From assembly GCA_030248225.1 (NCBI GenBank), contig JASANE010028453.1, positions 1 through 64,000 on the forward strand: a stretch of DNA of 64,000 nt. The letters run 5' to 3'. Shown here piece by piece: positions 25,401 to 40,400 of the stretch. Origin of the DNA: Trileptium ribeirensis. Taxonomy: Eukaryota > Nematoda > Enoplea > Enoplida > Thoracostomopsidae. Position numbers and translations under genes: made by a program. Position 1 is the stretch's first letter. Each line of letters opens with the position of its first letter. The notes beneath the pieces are model-generated. The model saw only the letters and a program-made list of their open reading frames with translations. It made no database searches and was not told where the DNA came from.

Positions 25401-28400
25401 AGCGTGCATTACCATGGAATGCCGACCGCAGCTTAAGTCCGTGTCGTTAACAGAACCCGGTGACCCAGTTTTCGGTTATTAAGCCCACCAAATCCTTAAG
25501 GACCAGGTCCCCGGATTGATCTGGAACGGGGTCCAGTGTCCGGCGGTCAGCTGGCGAATTTGGAACCTATTATATCCGAACTCATACCGAGCGAAGATTC
25601 GGATGACGTTGCTGAGGTAGAGCTCTTGTTTCTAGTTTAAGGTCATCTTTGAGCCCTGGGTATCCCGATACGGCCCCATGAACCACTGCGGTATGTATGC
25701 AGTAGTTCCAGCATAACTACTTTGATGAGCGTTGAAATAAAATAGCACAGTATTACACACTTTAGCATTCACACCACGAACATCTATATATGCACAGCAA
25801 GCAATTTTATACACAATTATTTCGACGACACCGACGATGAAACTTGCTTCTTACGCAAACTGTAAAAATTATACGAACGAATCACAAAACCTAGCCATTA
25901 TTGAAACGAAGCCACCGGAGTTTCCACTTATAAATGTGCTGCTAGCAAAATTTTTTTGTCCGTCTGTAGAATTAATAACTCATCACTGGATAGATGGAGC
26001 TTCCCTAATTTTTTATTTGATCACAAACTCAGTCTATTTGTGCTCCTTCATTAAACGCTGTGTACGCCGACCACGTCTTCAGGGTCAAAATCGTCCCAAA
26101 AAAGATTAAAGGTATCATTTTTTAAATCTTCTAATCCGGGTATCTATTTTCGCAACCTATAACTCAAGATAGATACTTCGTAGCGAAAGATGAACACGCG
26201 AAGCAGAACCCTCTTATCGAGAGCTACAACTTTTATGGTTTTTAATTTTTATTTGGCCTGTTGTTTTGGAGCTATGTATTAGCCAAAGTTTAAAAAGTAT
26301 ATACCAAAATTTTTTACAAAGCAAGTTTTTTGCTCGTTTGGGCGTGCTACGGGTTTATTGTGTTATATAATCCGTTAAATAAGTTAGTGTCATTCTTTTA
26401 ACACCATATTTAGCCAAAGTTTAAAAAATACCAAAATTTTTTACAAAGCAAGTTTTTTGCTCGTTTGGGCGTGCTACGGGTTTATTGTGTTATATAATCC
26501 GTTAAATAAGTTAGTGTCATTCTTTTAACACCATATTTAGCCAAAGTTTAAAAAATACCAAAATTTTTTACAAAGCAAGTTTTTTGCTGTTTGGGCGAAC
26601 TATGGGATTGTGTTTATTTAATTTGTTAAACAAGACAGTGTCGCTCTTTTAACACCATACTGGCTGCGTTATTACAATGCGGGACGGTGCCGGAACGAAA
26701 TTTGTCGAATTTTGATAACAAAATACGTCAAATTTCGCCACATATCCAATTTAAATGCATGCAGGTGAATCGATAATGCCTATCGGTTTTCGGGGTTGAC
26801 AAATACGATAAAGTAATTGTATTTGCGTGGTATACATCAAATAAGGCAAACCTTAGGGATGCGACTTTGTAAAAATCACTCTTCAAATTATAATTTTCCT
26901 TAAAATCTGTCATTTATAAATTTGAATCTTTTGTCTTTTTGGTCATTGGAAGAAGAAGGTTTTAATATAAAAACAAAATGATCGTAGTATTATCATTGAT
27001 GTATTGCCGGTGTACAGTTGCGATCATGGTACTTTTAAGCGCGATCATGGATCTGAATTTGGAACGACAAAGTGGTCAATAAAATACCTGGTCCGTTTCC
27101 ACTCGCGTTGCGAGTTACTAGTTATTATTTACAATGCTAATATGCGAAATACGTACCACGGCACACTTCAACCAAAAACAACGTATGCAAATAATGCCGT
27201 ACACCACAACTATTGTCATTACCTAACGCTAGCAGGTTATGCCGTAGTAACAGCGAAGTTACAGAAAGAACAATGTGCATACATTAATAAAGTTATATTA
27301 TCGTGAACCGGAACTTTGTATTATCGATCTGTGTGCCGACGTAGATGTAAGAAGAAACAAAGGTGCTATAATTTATAAATGTGATGAATTCAACCCTCAG
27401 TCCTAGCACCGTGTTTAATTTACCCAGGCTTAGCTCTGGAGAGCGGTTTAGCTTAGAAGACGTGAGATAGTATCCGCGGCTTAACTTAGCTTAACTCACG
27501 TTTAGTGACAGATAAGAAGGTTTCCGCATAGCGAATTACTGAAGCTTTGGTGGGCAAAACATCCAATCAACCTGTCTCAGTGAAATGGAAGGGGTTAAGG
27601 CAAAAAAAAATTGTGTCATAACTTTCCATGAAATTGGGCTGTCGAGCGGAAGATGGTACCGTAGAATATCTGTCGTGTAGCTGCCTCAATAAAATTTATC
27701 AGAAAATTTTTGTCCTATATAAAATTGAAAAAGAAATTTGCTAAGTCGTTTTCTAGGATAATCGTTGATTATTAGTTTGAATTATCAAGAATTTTCCCTG
27801 TATCTGAAATTCCTGATTCCCTCCCAGTCGAAACAGCGCGATATATACCTACCTTAAGCCCTTCAGGAATTCATTTTCAGTGATTAATAACAAAATAATA
27901 GCTATTGTATGCTTGTAGTAATTGGTTATCTATTCAAAGACCTGCGATATATGTTAAGGTTGAGCCTATTCAGCTAAATTTGCTAAACACAGTATGGAAT
28001 GTTTCGAAGTACCAAGTCGAGGCACCATGACACTGGCACATCCTAATTGTGAGCATTTCGAGCATATCTGTTATTTCAGGTTTCCTATGGAATAACTTAT
28101 AGCAGATTGTACCCATTAACTCAAGAAGCTATGAAATGGACTAGTCTAAGCTCCATGAACTTTGTATGACACAGTTTACGCAGTGATGTATAGTGTGACT
28201 GTCGCGCTGGCAGTCCGCAAAAAAACAACACGTTATTAGTAATACAAAGCAGTGTGACGTCCAGAAACAGCGCTAATGAAAACATAATGCCCTCATCAAT
28301 GAAAAAGACCAAATGAACGCTTATTGCCAACGTCTGTAACATAACTGATGAGCTGTATACAATCTGAAGTTCGTAGTATGAGCTAATGACATTGCAGCTA

Positions 28401-31400
28401 TTCAAAAGTGACAATCGAAACTAATAATTGAAATGGAAAAGAAACTAATAAATTAAGAAAACGAAGAATGAAAACGAGACAACGACGTACGAATAAACAT
28501 AGCAGCGGGTGGTGGTAGGGGCTGCGACGACGACGACATTTGATGCGGGTGGTGTGGAGGCATCATTTGATGCCCATGTGGCGGTGGTGGTCCATGCGGA
28601 GGTGGCGGACCGCCACCGCCACCGGCTGCGCCAGCATGCTGATGATGCATACCGTTAATTGATGCAGGATGTTGCTGCTGCTGTTGCATCGGTGGTTGCG
28701 GATGCTGCTGCGTCATATGCGAAGTCATGTGTGCCTGATGCGGATGCTGATGCATTGGCGGTGGCATTGAAGTCGGCTGTTGTTGCTGCTGTTGCGGCGG
28801 ATATCCACTGCTGTTGTATTGCTGCTGCTGTGGCGGAATTTGTTGTTGCTGTTGTTGAGGCCACTGATGTTGCCCTGGCGGCGGTGGACCACCCATCATG
28901 CTTTGCTGTTGTCGTTGCTGACTATTCCACATTTGTGGCTGCTGCATAGACGCTTGTTGATGCGATCCCCCGTCGCCCCATCCGCTATTACCCGGTGCTC
29001 GTTGCTGACTACCGTACTGTTGCTGATTGTAGTTTGGTTGCTGTAATTTAGCAGACATATATACTTGTAAATACACAAATGTAATGGTTCTTCGTATAAC
29101 ATGCTTCAAAAAGAGTTTAAACGAAAGCACTTAAATAGTTAACTTAAATAGTAAAAAATACAGTTTTGTGCAGTTAAATTTAAAATGACCCCACTGACCA
29201 TCCTATTTTGTTTTTTGTAAAAATTTTCATCACCGAACATTTTCTTGTGGGTCAGAAAATGCTACTTTTTGTTCGCGAATATCACATATATTCGCGGACA
29301 GAATCTTGTCGATTTGTATTAACAAGGAGCTTGTTCGGGAAAAGTAATTGATAAATGATATGATCGTCCCTTTTATGACGTTACAGTTACATTAAATTTG
29401 TTTGCAAACAGATGCGAATCCTGTTTCGACGCTATATGTTACGGAATTGTCATAACCCAAATAAAAACATTTAAGTCTGCGACAGCAGTGAACTGAATCG
29501 CATATCCAATTTGATCTGAATGTGGATTCCACATGGGAAATTGCAAAATACGATGGTTAACGGGGTCACTTTAAGTTTAGTTGCGCAATTGAGGGTGTAC
29601 AAATGACATGCTATATATGATTACAGAACCATATATATACATCTATACAGAACTATATATTAACTAGCTTTGAATGCTTTCTAAATAAAGGTTCTGTACT
29701 ATTAAATTTTTAAATTTAGAATCTCAGTAAAGATATATATGTAATTTTTTTTAACTAATTTCCAACAGATGAATCATTTGCACGATGTCTCTGCTAGCAT
29801 TAATTGTGGAGCTCTAGTATAGAAGTTAAAGTGGATAGCCATCTATATCTGCAAAGGATTATCGATAAATTTTTGGCTCCGAAAATTTTATATGCACGAA
29901 CTCAGGTACAATTTTAATGGCATTTGTTGCGCATCTGATGTATATCATAAACTGTAGTAATACAGATGCACACAAGTATATAAAACGATATATTTTCGCA
30001 AACACATGTTTAACTATACAATACTACCGGTACTTAAATTCTCCATCCCAAATTTGAAGTCATACCAGTCACAGAAAGCTCTCATAACGGAGAAGCCAGG
30101 TAAATCAGGGGTTGTGCATATCGCCGACACCTATTTCTATGATAGCGCATACGCTTAATGCTTGCAAACTCAAGCGTTTACGGTTCAACTTAACCCAGGA
30201 TAACTTGAAATCCAAAATGATACTACTAATAACGCTGCTGTAAAAATGTTTCATTCTATTTCAGATACTAATACTGTAAAAACCAAATCCCTACTAAAAG
30301 CTTAACGAATATTTTGAAACGTCGAAACTATAACGCTAAAACATCGAATCAGGAGCAGCGCAAACAACAATTGGCTGCAACTACAATCACAAAAATCAGT
30401 GTATATAATGCGCAATTCCGAGAGAACATCGAAAATTAATGTAATTTCACTTACACCGCTGCTATCCCAATTGTTCATACCGGCTTGCTGCATATTGCCA
30501 CCATACTGAGTTTGCTGTCCGTACGACTGCTGTTGTTGCTGTGGCGGGTTTCCTAATAAAAACATTTCTAGTTCAATAAAATACACAACGGACTGAAGAG
30601 TGGTTAATAACATCTTCCTAAGGCAAAAATTATCGAACGATCATGTATTGAAACTCCAGTTCCGAAACCTAAGGCGTTAACATTACTATAAGATACAAAC
30701 TGACTATATGTATCAACTACTATAATTGTGCACGTTATACATATTTTTGAAATAGATGAGCCAGAGACTCGAAAATGTTAAATCAGCTCAGGCCAAAACA
30801 AAAACATTTTTAAGAAAAGGCCATGGTCAGCTTCTCCGCAAAAGAGAAAAGGGCTACCAGAGTTTTCGATCTCCACATAATTTCGGCGACTCAAATAAGT
30901 CCAGGAAATCCTAATACCCCACGAAATCCGCTTAAGTCAATAATTTTGGAGTGAAACTAAAAATTTCCAGTAGCAACTGTTGTCAAGGTACCCACCAAAA
31001 TTGTACCTTAGCATCTTCACATGTGGGAGTCATGGAGTGGTGGCGAGTGCTCCAGTCATTTCTGGTTTCATTAGACAAAATATTGGTGTCCCCCGTTCGT
31101 GCGCCATGGCAAAACTTGTGGTTCTCCACATTCAAAAGCTTCTGCAAATTTTTTGCTGCCGTTCAGTAGAAACAACCCTGTTGACATAAATACATTTTTT
31201 TCAAAAATCTTGATCTGCATCTAGAATTCGCCTATTAAAACTAAAAATGGCCTTAAGCCTCAAGTCTTTGCAACATTTTGAAAGCGATTTACAACTATTT
31301 TTGATCATGCAAATTAAAGTCTTTAATTTCGAAACCCCAGGTTGCATCGAGGATAACCAACGAAATTTTCGCGAATAGAGGTTCCAGCTCTCCAAGTCGG

Positions 31401-34400
31401 AACTGTAGAAACCAACAGTGCTGGAGGATGCTTGAATGTAATGAAACTCCCAAGAGCGTCAAAAAGTTCAAATCTTCGTAAATTAACGAATGACTGCAGT
31501 TTTAACCCCGTTTGTACCGAAGAAATTCCAGATCCATAAGAAAAATCCGATTAAGTATTTTGACAACCCCACACAGAACAATTAGTGTATTTTCAGTAGA
31601 GCAGGAAAGTACCTGACTGCAATACGTAGTGGAAACCGAAACTTACACGGAGGCTCTTCCCCCTGTTTAGAAAAATCAGATTAAAATTAGTTCGCCTGTT
31701 CGTATTAAAACTGAGCAAAATATTGTACAGCGTGCTGAACAAAAGTTATATAACATGTAATAAGATAACGATCAGTCGAGCAGGAAATCACCTGACTGCG
31801 TGAACTAGTGGAAACCAAAATTCCACGGAGGCTCCTCCCCATTTTAGAGAAGCCAGAATAAAATTAATTCGCCTGTTCATACTAAAAACTGAGTAAAATA
31901 TTGTACACCATGCTGAACAAAAGTGACAAAACATGTAATAAATAACGACAAGATGATGAAATGTTATTATTAGACCGCCATGACAGCTGGAAAACAGTTA
32001 CAACACTCCTGATTACCAAAATTTACCACAGGTATTGGTTCCCCTAGCTTGAAACTGGGCCCCCGGGTTAATGCCAGCCAGATTCAATTACAACCATGTG
32101 GAGAGGCAAGTCAAAGTCCTTTCTCATTTGTGATCGTTCACATGCGTGGAAGTAGCTATGAGCCTATTATAATGATAAGCAGCTGTAAATTTTTAACTTG
32201 TTTGTTAGATAACTAACCCCATCCTGTTCCCGTACTGGGCGCAGGCGGATTACCCCACGAAGACGTCCCATCGTGCTGATGTTGTGATGTTCCTGGTGGC
32301 CCATTCCACATATTATTATTGCCGCCACTACTATCGTGATGTGGTCCACCATACTGCTGCTGCATCTGTGGTGGTTGATTCCATCCAGACGAGGGCGGTG
32401 TAGGTCCCTGTGACTGACCCCATCCAGAGTTTGTTGCAGCTGCATTATTACTCCCGCCTCCTGTATTCCATCCACTTGCCTGTTGTTGTTGCGGTTGTTG
32501 TTGGCTATATCCTATCAAAATTAATACAAATTTATAAATATATAGGTATGTTTGGAATACATACGGAAAATATATCGAGTCGAGTAGAAATACGTAAGAT
32601 GTTGCATACGTAAAATATACGATCGAGTAGAAATGTGTAAGATGTTGCAAGGTACTTCTATAAACTGTTAACGAGTACCTTTTTTACCAAAATTAGTAAC
32701 AGTCGAAATTGTGTGCATATAAACAGCATTATGTTACGTATTGAGCAAGCGTATCTCTGTACATTAATCGAAATTATACATACGCATATAATGTGGTATA
32801 TACTATAACAAATTAAACATGATGCCTTGGCTATTCCAGCTTCCTTTTAATGCTGCGACTCTAAACAATACAAATACAGTTAGGCAAGAGAGTAACATAT
32901 AATTGCACAATTTCCTTTCCAAACACTTAATGCTCATGTCGTAACTTAAGACTTGTCCATAAACAGAAATGTTTTTCTTCAAATAATTCAATCATTGGGC
33001 TTCTTTAAGGTACGTCTAGTAATATATGCATCGAAGAATATTTTACAAATACTAATATAGGCAACACATAATGATTTCGTCGTGAGGATAATGAGGCGCT
33101 TCAAAATAGCCTAAGTCTTGTCACCCGGGGCAATTTCGACGGATGGGGCAACATTGACTACATTATTTAACTAACATTACTTGAGCCAATAGTAGTTTCT
33201 ATAAACTATAGTTAAAGTTGTCCCAACTTATGGTAAGCGTTGCCATACGCGTATAGACCACGCGTAGTCAGTGTTGCCCCTGTAGGGCCAACATTGACCG
33301 AGGTTTTTTAGATGTATACAAGCAGCCTTTGTGCAATCGGCATGAAAATTTCAGATATTGTTGCCAAGCTACAACCATAAGGCGGTACATTCCTTCACGA
33401 GCATGTAGTATAATAGAGAACATGAAGCAACTGTAATTCTGGATTTGGTCATAGTTACCCCATGTGACTGTATGCCGCGATGAGTTTCTGCTGCAGCTGC
33501 AGGTCACAAGAGAACAGTTCTTTTGTCTTCTACACAAAAATGTCGCCAGGTGAAAGCGCTGGAAGGTATAAATTCTACCCTCCCCCATAAGAAAGGAGTA
33601 CAAAAGGTCGCCCATGAAATCGTGGAGAGACATTTGTCCCCTACGAATGCTCGAGGGACAAATTTGCCGGCACGAAACACAGGTGTACCGGTACATAATT
33701 TTGGGTTGGATAAGCTGAAGTGTGTGTTAAATTTCCGTTAAAAATCATGCACTCTTGACATATATATGTTAGTGTCAAGCAAGGTGGAATGTGATATCAT
33801 GGAGCAATGGCGTGTTTGGCGCATACATGGTTGCATGTAAACGATATACAACTTCGAAATGCCTATATATAAACAACTATTCAATGTAGAAACTCTAAGA
33901 TACTGTTACACTAGTAGTTTGTCTTGTCGCCAAGGTGGTGAATTCTGATTGTTAAATATGTAATTTGGAGGGCTACAAAGTTATATTAATATAAATTAAG
34001 TTATGAGCATCAACTTACAAAATAAGCCGAATGTAAGCCATGTTGGTTGAAAAGTTGATGTCATTATATATTGTATATATATTATATATATATATGGCAA
34101 AGCCACGCACGCCGAATTTGACATTTCAATCACATTTTATTATTGGAGATTGAAGATTTATAAAGATGGAAAAAACATTTTAAAAGTTTCGAAATTTACA
34201 AAGGCAGTTTTTCTAACATTTTTTGAAATGTCATGGCAGCCTGCGCGTACAGTGCGCGGCTATATATGTGTTGCCGTCGGTTCGCAGAGAGTTAGTTTTA
34301 TCGTTTGGTGGTAATTATTGCATGTTTCTTCTGACGCTAGAGTCTTATTGAATCTATTTTATTTATAATACGTTACATTTTGGTGACCACGATGGGACTG

Positions 34401-37400
34401 GAACAATCCGGTTCTAATTCAACAGCAAATGCATTCTTTGCGGTTGAGCCCGAAATCTTGAAACAACTCCACCTGTTGCGGTTGAAGCTCAATTTTTTTA
34501 CAACTGCACTTGCTGCGGTTGATTTTCAAAATTTCCATACAACTGCACTTGCTGCGGTTGATTTCAAAATTTCCACACAACTGCACTTGCTGCGGTTTAT
34601 TCGTACCTTTATTCGTACCATCGTCGTGGGCACCGGCTGCAGGTACACAAAAGCAGTTTCAGTATCCACCCACGACGAGGATTTCGTCTCCATCGAACAG
34701 GAGACCGACATGTCGACATACTGCAAAATATACAGGGAAAGCAGAACAGCGACGTTATAACTCGGGTAGTGCGCCAGAGACATGGAGCCGTCGTTTAAAC
34801 GTTTCAAGTGATGGGGCTGTTACAACATATTCTGACAGTCTGTTCCAGGGGCGGATGACACGCAGGGCAAAAGAATACATGCGACAATTTAGATTGGCTC
34901 GAGGTTTGAGAAGTTTCAAGGAGTTGCTTCGTGTACGAGTTGTAGCAGGATCCGCCATGATGAACACGTTGTGCCAGGCGTAGTCTACCACACCATGAAG
35001 TAGCTGGTATGTCAGTATAAGATCAGCTCGGTGCCGCCGAGTTTGCAGTGTTTGTAGTTGAAGATGTCTAAGTCGTTGCTGATAGTTCATACCTGCTGTA
35101 CCTCGTACAAGCCGTGTTGCACGCCTCTGAACCCGCTCCAGTAAAACAATGTCACCAACCTGGTGAGGAGACCATGCCTGGCAGCCGTATTCTAGTTTTG
35201 GTTGATTTCAAAATTTCCACACAACTGCACTTGCTGCGGTTGATTTTCAAAATTTCCACACAACTGCACTTGTTGCGGTTGATTTCAAAACTTCCGTACA
35301 ACTGCACTTGTTGCGGTTGATTTTCAAAAGTGCCACGCAACTGCACTTGTTGCGGTTGAGCTGAATTTCCGCCACAATTGCACTTCGCTGCGGCTGATGT
35401 CACATTGAAACTGCACCTCGCTGCGGTTGATATCTCGTCACAACTGCACTTCGCTGCGGTTGATATCACATTGCAACTGCACCTCGCTGCGGTTGCAATC
35501 ACGTCGCAACTGCACTTCGCTGCGGTTGAATATCGCGGCACCGCTACGCAAGCATAACCCATAACCCGTCAAAATTTCACAGGATAGAGGTCAACGACCT
35601 AGTAGCGGTGGTACTAGGCAATCATCACAAGGAGCCAAAGCAGTGCAACGCAATCAACGTGACGATAGGCTCACTCAAAAAACCGTCGACTCCATTGACA
35701 CAATCTCTCCACATTTCAACACGGTGTTCAACGTCAGCTGGACGTTGTGAAATACGAACTTGCCGAAAATAAGCTAGTTTTGCAGCAAGTTCTCAGAAAA
35801 CGGGAACAACTCGGTAATACACAGACTACACACGCCCAACAGCGTTCCGCGGAGCAATTAGCGGAATTCGGAGGAAAACTTATAAGTTCAATCAAGGAAG
35901 AATTTGGCCCAATGCCAATTGATGCGCCACAGCGGGGTCCAAACCTCGCCATCAAACCGTTCGCTGGAGAACGCAATGAGGACTTCCAAAACTGGTTGAC
36001 CAACGAATTTGAACTCAAATTCCGTGCTAATGGCTGGCCGGACACCAACAAATCGTGTTTGTTGGGCGCCCATTTACAAGGTCATGCCCAACGTCAAACG
36101 TGCCCACATTCAACACGCTGGATCAGGCAACACGATTTGATTACGCTCGTGCAATTGCAGCACTCACTGACGCGTTACTCACAGACGATCGAAAACGCTA
36201 CCTAGCCGAGTGCTACACAAGTCGCTCGCAGAATGCTCACGAATCCATGAATCAATACGCGCAAGAGCTAACTAGATTAGCTAAGTCCGCGCTGAGTTAC
36301 ATGACCATAGAAGGAGAAAAAGAAACGAATCTGCGCAACCAGTTTGTAGCTGGTCTGCGCCCGGAAATTCGTGAGGAAGTTAAAGTCATGGGACCGAAAA
36401 CCACGTCAGCGGCTCTGATAGCTGCAGAAAGAGTCGAAAACAAAACCAAAGCGCAGCCCCAGGTTATTAAAAGCCTGGAAGAAGTCGCTCAACGCCTGAA
36501 CGAATTGAGCAGGTTGGTGCGGCTGCTGCCGTCGCCAGTAAAATAGCCTCAGTTGACATTGAAACGGATCAGACCACCCCACCATGGACTGTTACCCTTG
36601 GAAATCGACTGTCCCAACTGGAACAAAACCACTAAGCGCGTACGCGAGCCAAATCACCCGCATAGTCTTCCGAAGTAATTCCAAATTGGGAGCAACAGCT
36701 CGATCAACGGCTGGTAAACTTGAGCGACAGACGGCGCCACAAAATCAGAATAACCGACAACAAACTGAAAACTATCCGATATTCGAATCTCAGCGATTCA
36801 CGGGGAACAATAAATCAGTTTGCCAATTGTGCCTCAAATAAAGGACACATTGCAATAAATTGTCGTGTGGCCGGTAACAAACTGAAATTTTACGATCATC
36901 ACAAAATGTTTGGTCACTCCAACATCAAATGTCGAGCCCAACGCGAAAACCATGGCAAACAAAGAGGCAACATCGCTTTTGAACAACTGGCAACATCAAA
37001 CTGCTATAGCTGCCATTGACGTTGTCAATAATGAGAAATTCAAAGATATGTTGCCCCCGGTGTCGATTTGCAGCCAACATCTTTTGTTTGAACGCTGACC
37101 AATGTGCCAACGCAACCCGACTCCGACGTTGGATCGACCAAAAACCTGAACAACCACATACATCCAAACTGTATATCGTCGTCACAACGAAGAAGGTAAT
37201 CCAACAATCAGCGAGTTAATTTTGGCGCAGGTTGCTTGTTGATGATTACACTAGGCCAAGTAATATTTGTCGTTGCAGTGAGAGGAGTTTCCAAACCCAC
37301 TATTTTGTAGTCCTCACGGGCCTCGTCAGGTTTGGAAGTTTCCTCCTGCGGTGCCCTGCAACGCTACGGCGGGCGATCACACAACGCTTCCGCGGGACAC

Positions 37401-40400
37401 TACTCTATTGTTATACAAAAGAAATGTAGTGCAGTACATTAGTGACGCATTCTTGTGTCGGACGCGCACGGCTTATGTTGATGTATTCACTTATTTCTTC
37501 AACGACGAGAATCTGAAAAAAGCAATGTCACAGATGTCCCAGTAGACCAAGGTGATTGTGACCGCATGATAAAGTTTAAACAATGCTCTGCAGGTGAACT
37601 GCAACGTTCTGCAGAATCTTTCTGGGCTACTACAAACAAAGTCAATTGGCAGTATCCAGGAGGTGGAATTCACTGTTGCCGATGGGTTACTTACTCTGCA
37701 ACCAACCGTTACCTGACAAAAACGCACGTTTACAAACGACACGGTGAAGCAACAATGGATTCGCCAGCAGCTGAAGTGGAGCATTGTGACTGTATGTCTG
37801 GCTCCTGCAGTCTTAGGAACGGAAACTTTATCATGTGGAAACCAAACGAAACGGAGAAGTGCGAGTTTGTAGAGTGGCAAAGATATAAAGGACAATGGCG
37901 AGGTAACGAGTGGTTGGCCGATGACGGAAATTTAGCGTTAACATTTCGTACTGGACGGAAAACACGTGACTGCCAAGGGGTAACTGCATTAATCAGCGAT
38001 CAAGGTATTGCTGCACGAATTCTTGATCAGCTTCCTCCGTTGAGTTCGTTTAGTTCGAGAACTCCGCCAAACGCCTATGGAATTATCCGAACAAAGCGAG
38101 ATAATCAAGTGGGACAAGTCAGTTCGGAACAGCTGGCAGCAGAATCGCAGGCACTCGAAATACACACCCGTAGATCTATTGCTTCGTCGTTCGATCATGC
38201 AGTTCTAGCATCATGCCAACGGATGAATGACGCACAAATGATACTGCAAACGCAGATATTGTCGAATCCAACTCTCGCGATGCGAATATTGTTGAAGACA
38301 CGTAGCCTGGTTGCAAGACCCGGCGGGTCCGCAATTGAAATTGTGCCTTGTATGGAATTGGAGGACCGACAATTCCGAACCTTACCAAACAATCGAACAT
38401 GCGATAATGGAGTCCCAGTCGAATTCACCCTAAGCAACGAAACAGCATTCGGAACCCTGGATCCGACAACTAACGAAATTCATCAATAATTAATCCGTTC
38501 GGTAATTGTGTAGGTTCTCAAAGTATGACGGTAACGCTAAAGAACCTCACTTACAAATACAAGTCGACCGGAAAACTCAAAAAGTTACTCCAACATTAAT
38601 CCTAAGCCGGAGCCGAAATTTTCGGTTCTCTCCGACGTGATATTCCAACCAGTCTTATGTTGGACGAATTTCAATAGGCCAATTTCATAAACGAAATCGT
38701 AAAATCATTTCGTCAGCAACAACACGTCCTACAGGACTTGGGGCTTCAGCTAGACCAATCGAACCCTCATGCAGTACGTGCAACTGCTAATCATATTGTT
38801 AGCAAAAGACTGTTCGGTTTCATTTTTGGATTCGAAGTTCATTTTACTCAGATTTGGATATTTGGGTGTTGCGTGTACTTCACCGTTCACGCTAGTGTAT
38901 GCATCTACGGACGGATATGTGCTATAAAACGAGTACATAACCTCGATTAGCACTGATTCCCATGTCATAGAAAATCTGATGTCTCGGCTGCGATATAGGA
39001 GGCGCAGCCCATAGTTCGAAATATCGGAAAGCCCCGAACCCGGTGACGCCCCACCTGTGTCAGCGGCACCTGCTCCGCAATCCAGTACAAGAAGTCACGG
39101 TTTTACGCCGTACAACTTCTGTTCCGTACAAGCCGTTGGCAGTGATGGAACTGCTAACGTGAATCTCCATGGTAAAGCTCTGCGCGCAGTAATCGACACA
39201 GGTGCGGAAATTTCGCTGACGACCAAGTCAACTCTTTCGCAAGTACGGGATAACCAAGCCAATAGCGACCTACATCCAGGCCCTAAAAAACCAATCCGCT
39301 CCGCTTCAGGTCATAATATGCTTGTTTATGGCACTTTTATTGGCAATATCACCATTGGGAACGCTGACATCAAAGGAAAGTTCGCGGTCGTTGACAAACT
39401 GCCGTATGACATGATTATTGGCCGAGATTTGCTAGCACAATTGGAAGCATTTTCGATCGATCTTACGGCTGGCTATCTCACCTCGAAGCATGGCACTACT
39501 AAGCTGAATTCGCTAACGCCGGCGACTGCAGACAGGTACGGTGCCTTAAAAGTAAATCTGGTTAGTACCATCACTATTCCACCGCGAACTGAGTGCGTTA
39601 CATGGGGAAGTGTTGCATCGCTTAGCGAACTACCTCTTCTCATTGAACAGGCACAAAAACTGCCAGATTACGGCATTCAAATCGCAGCAACAGTTGCAAC
39701 CTTAAACAAAGATCGAACCGTGCCTGTTCGCATTTTGAATCCTGCCCGTTCTCCAGTAACCTTGTTCGCTGGGTCGAATGTGGCCGAATGTTGGCCGCTG
39801 GCAAAGAAACAAATGGCACATGTCGAACAACAGCAGTATGATTATGTACACTCGTCTTCAAACGCTAATTCTGGATCTGGAATTGAGGCAAATACTGCAT
39901 CCGACAATCCAAAGTTCAAAGCACTTGATCTTGAAAACTTTGTCTTGCAAGGCAACGACAGAGAAATGTTGTTACGTTTGCTATTGCAGTACGAAGACAT
40001 TTTTGCGGCAGGCGACTCCGATCTTGGAAGTACAAAACTTGTGACACATAAGATCGAAACAACGTGCGAGAGACCAATACGCCAATTGCCGTATCGGTCA
40101 GCTTTTTCGTTACGTCCGGTAATCGCGACAAAGTCAACGAAATGTTGGCAAATGGTGGCATATGGTGTCATAGTGCAATCAAGTCTATCGTTCTCGTCAA
40201 GAAACAAGACGGATCTTGACGGTTTTGCGTTGATTATTGCAAACTCAACGCCGTAACAAAAAAGATAACTACCCAAATGAAGCGAACTGATGATATCATG
40301 GGTTCCATGGGTAAAGCTCGATACTTCTGCACTCTGGATCTTCAAAGCGGATATCATCAGATACCCATGGACGAATTCAATAAACCTAAAACTACATTTG

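Noticed and set aside
28655..29046. Plus- and minus-strand open frames rich in Ala/Val/Leu or Ala/Thr
   Set aside because: They are alternative readings of the CAG/CAA repeats in GW182 exon 6.
34465..35535. CRISPR-like array
   Set aside because: Units are directly adjacent without unique spacers, lie in a eukaryotic LTR element leader and show graded divergence.
35152..35562. Cys/Ser-rich repetitive minus-strand protein
   Set aside because: Arises from the 38-39 bp leader minisatellite; the repeat length is a multiple of three only in places and the RT fragment interrupts it.
37491..37895. Minus-strand 134-residue frame
   Set aside because: Antisense of the glycoprotein-like region, whose plus-strand frame shows the conserved cysteine pattern.
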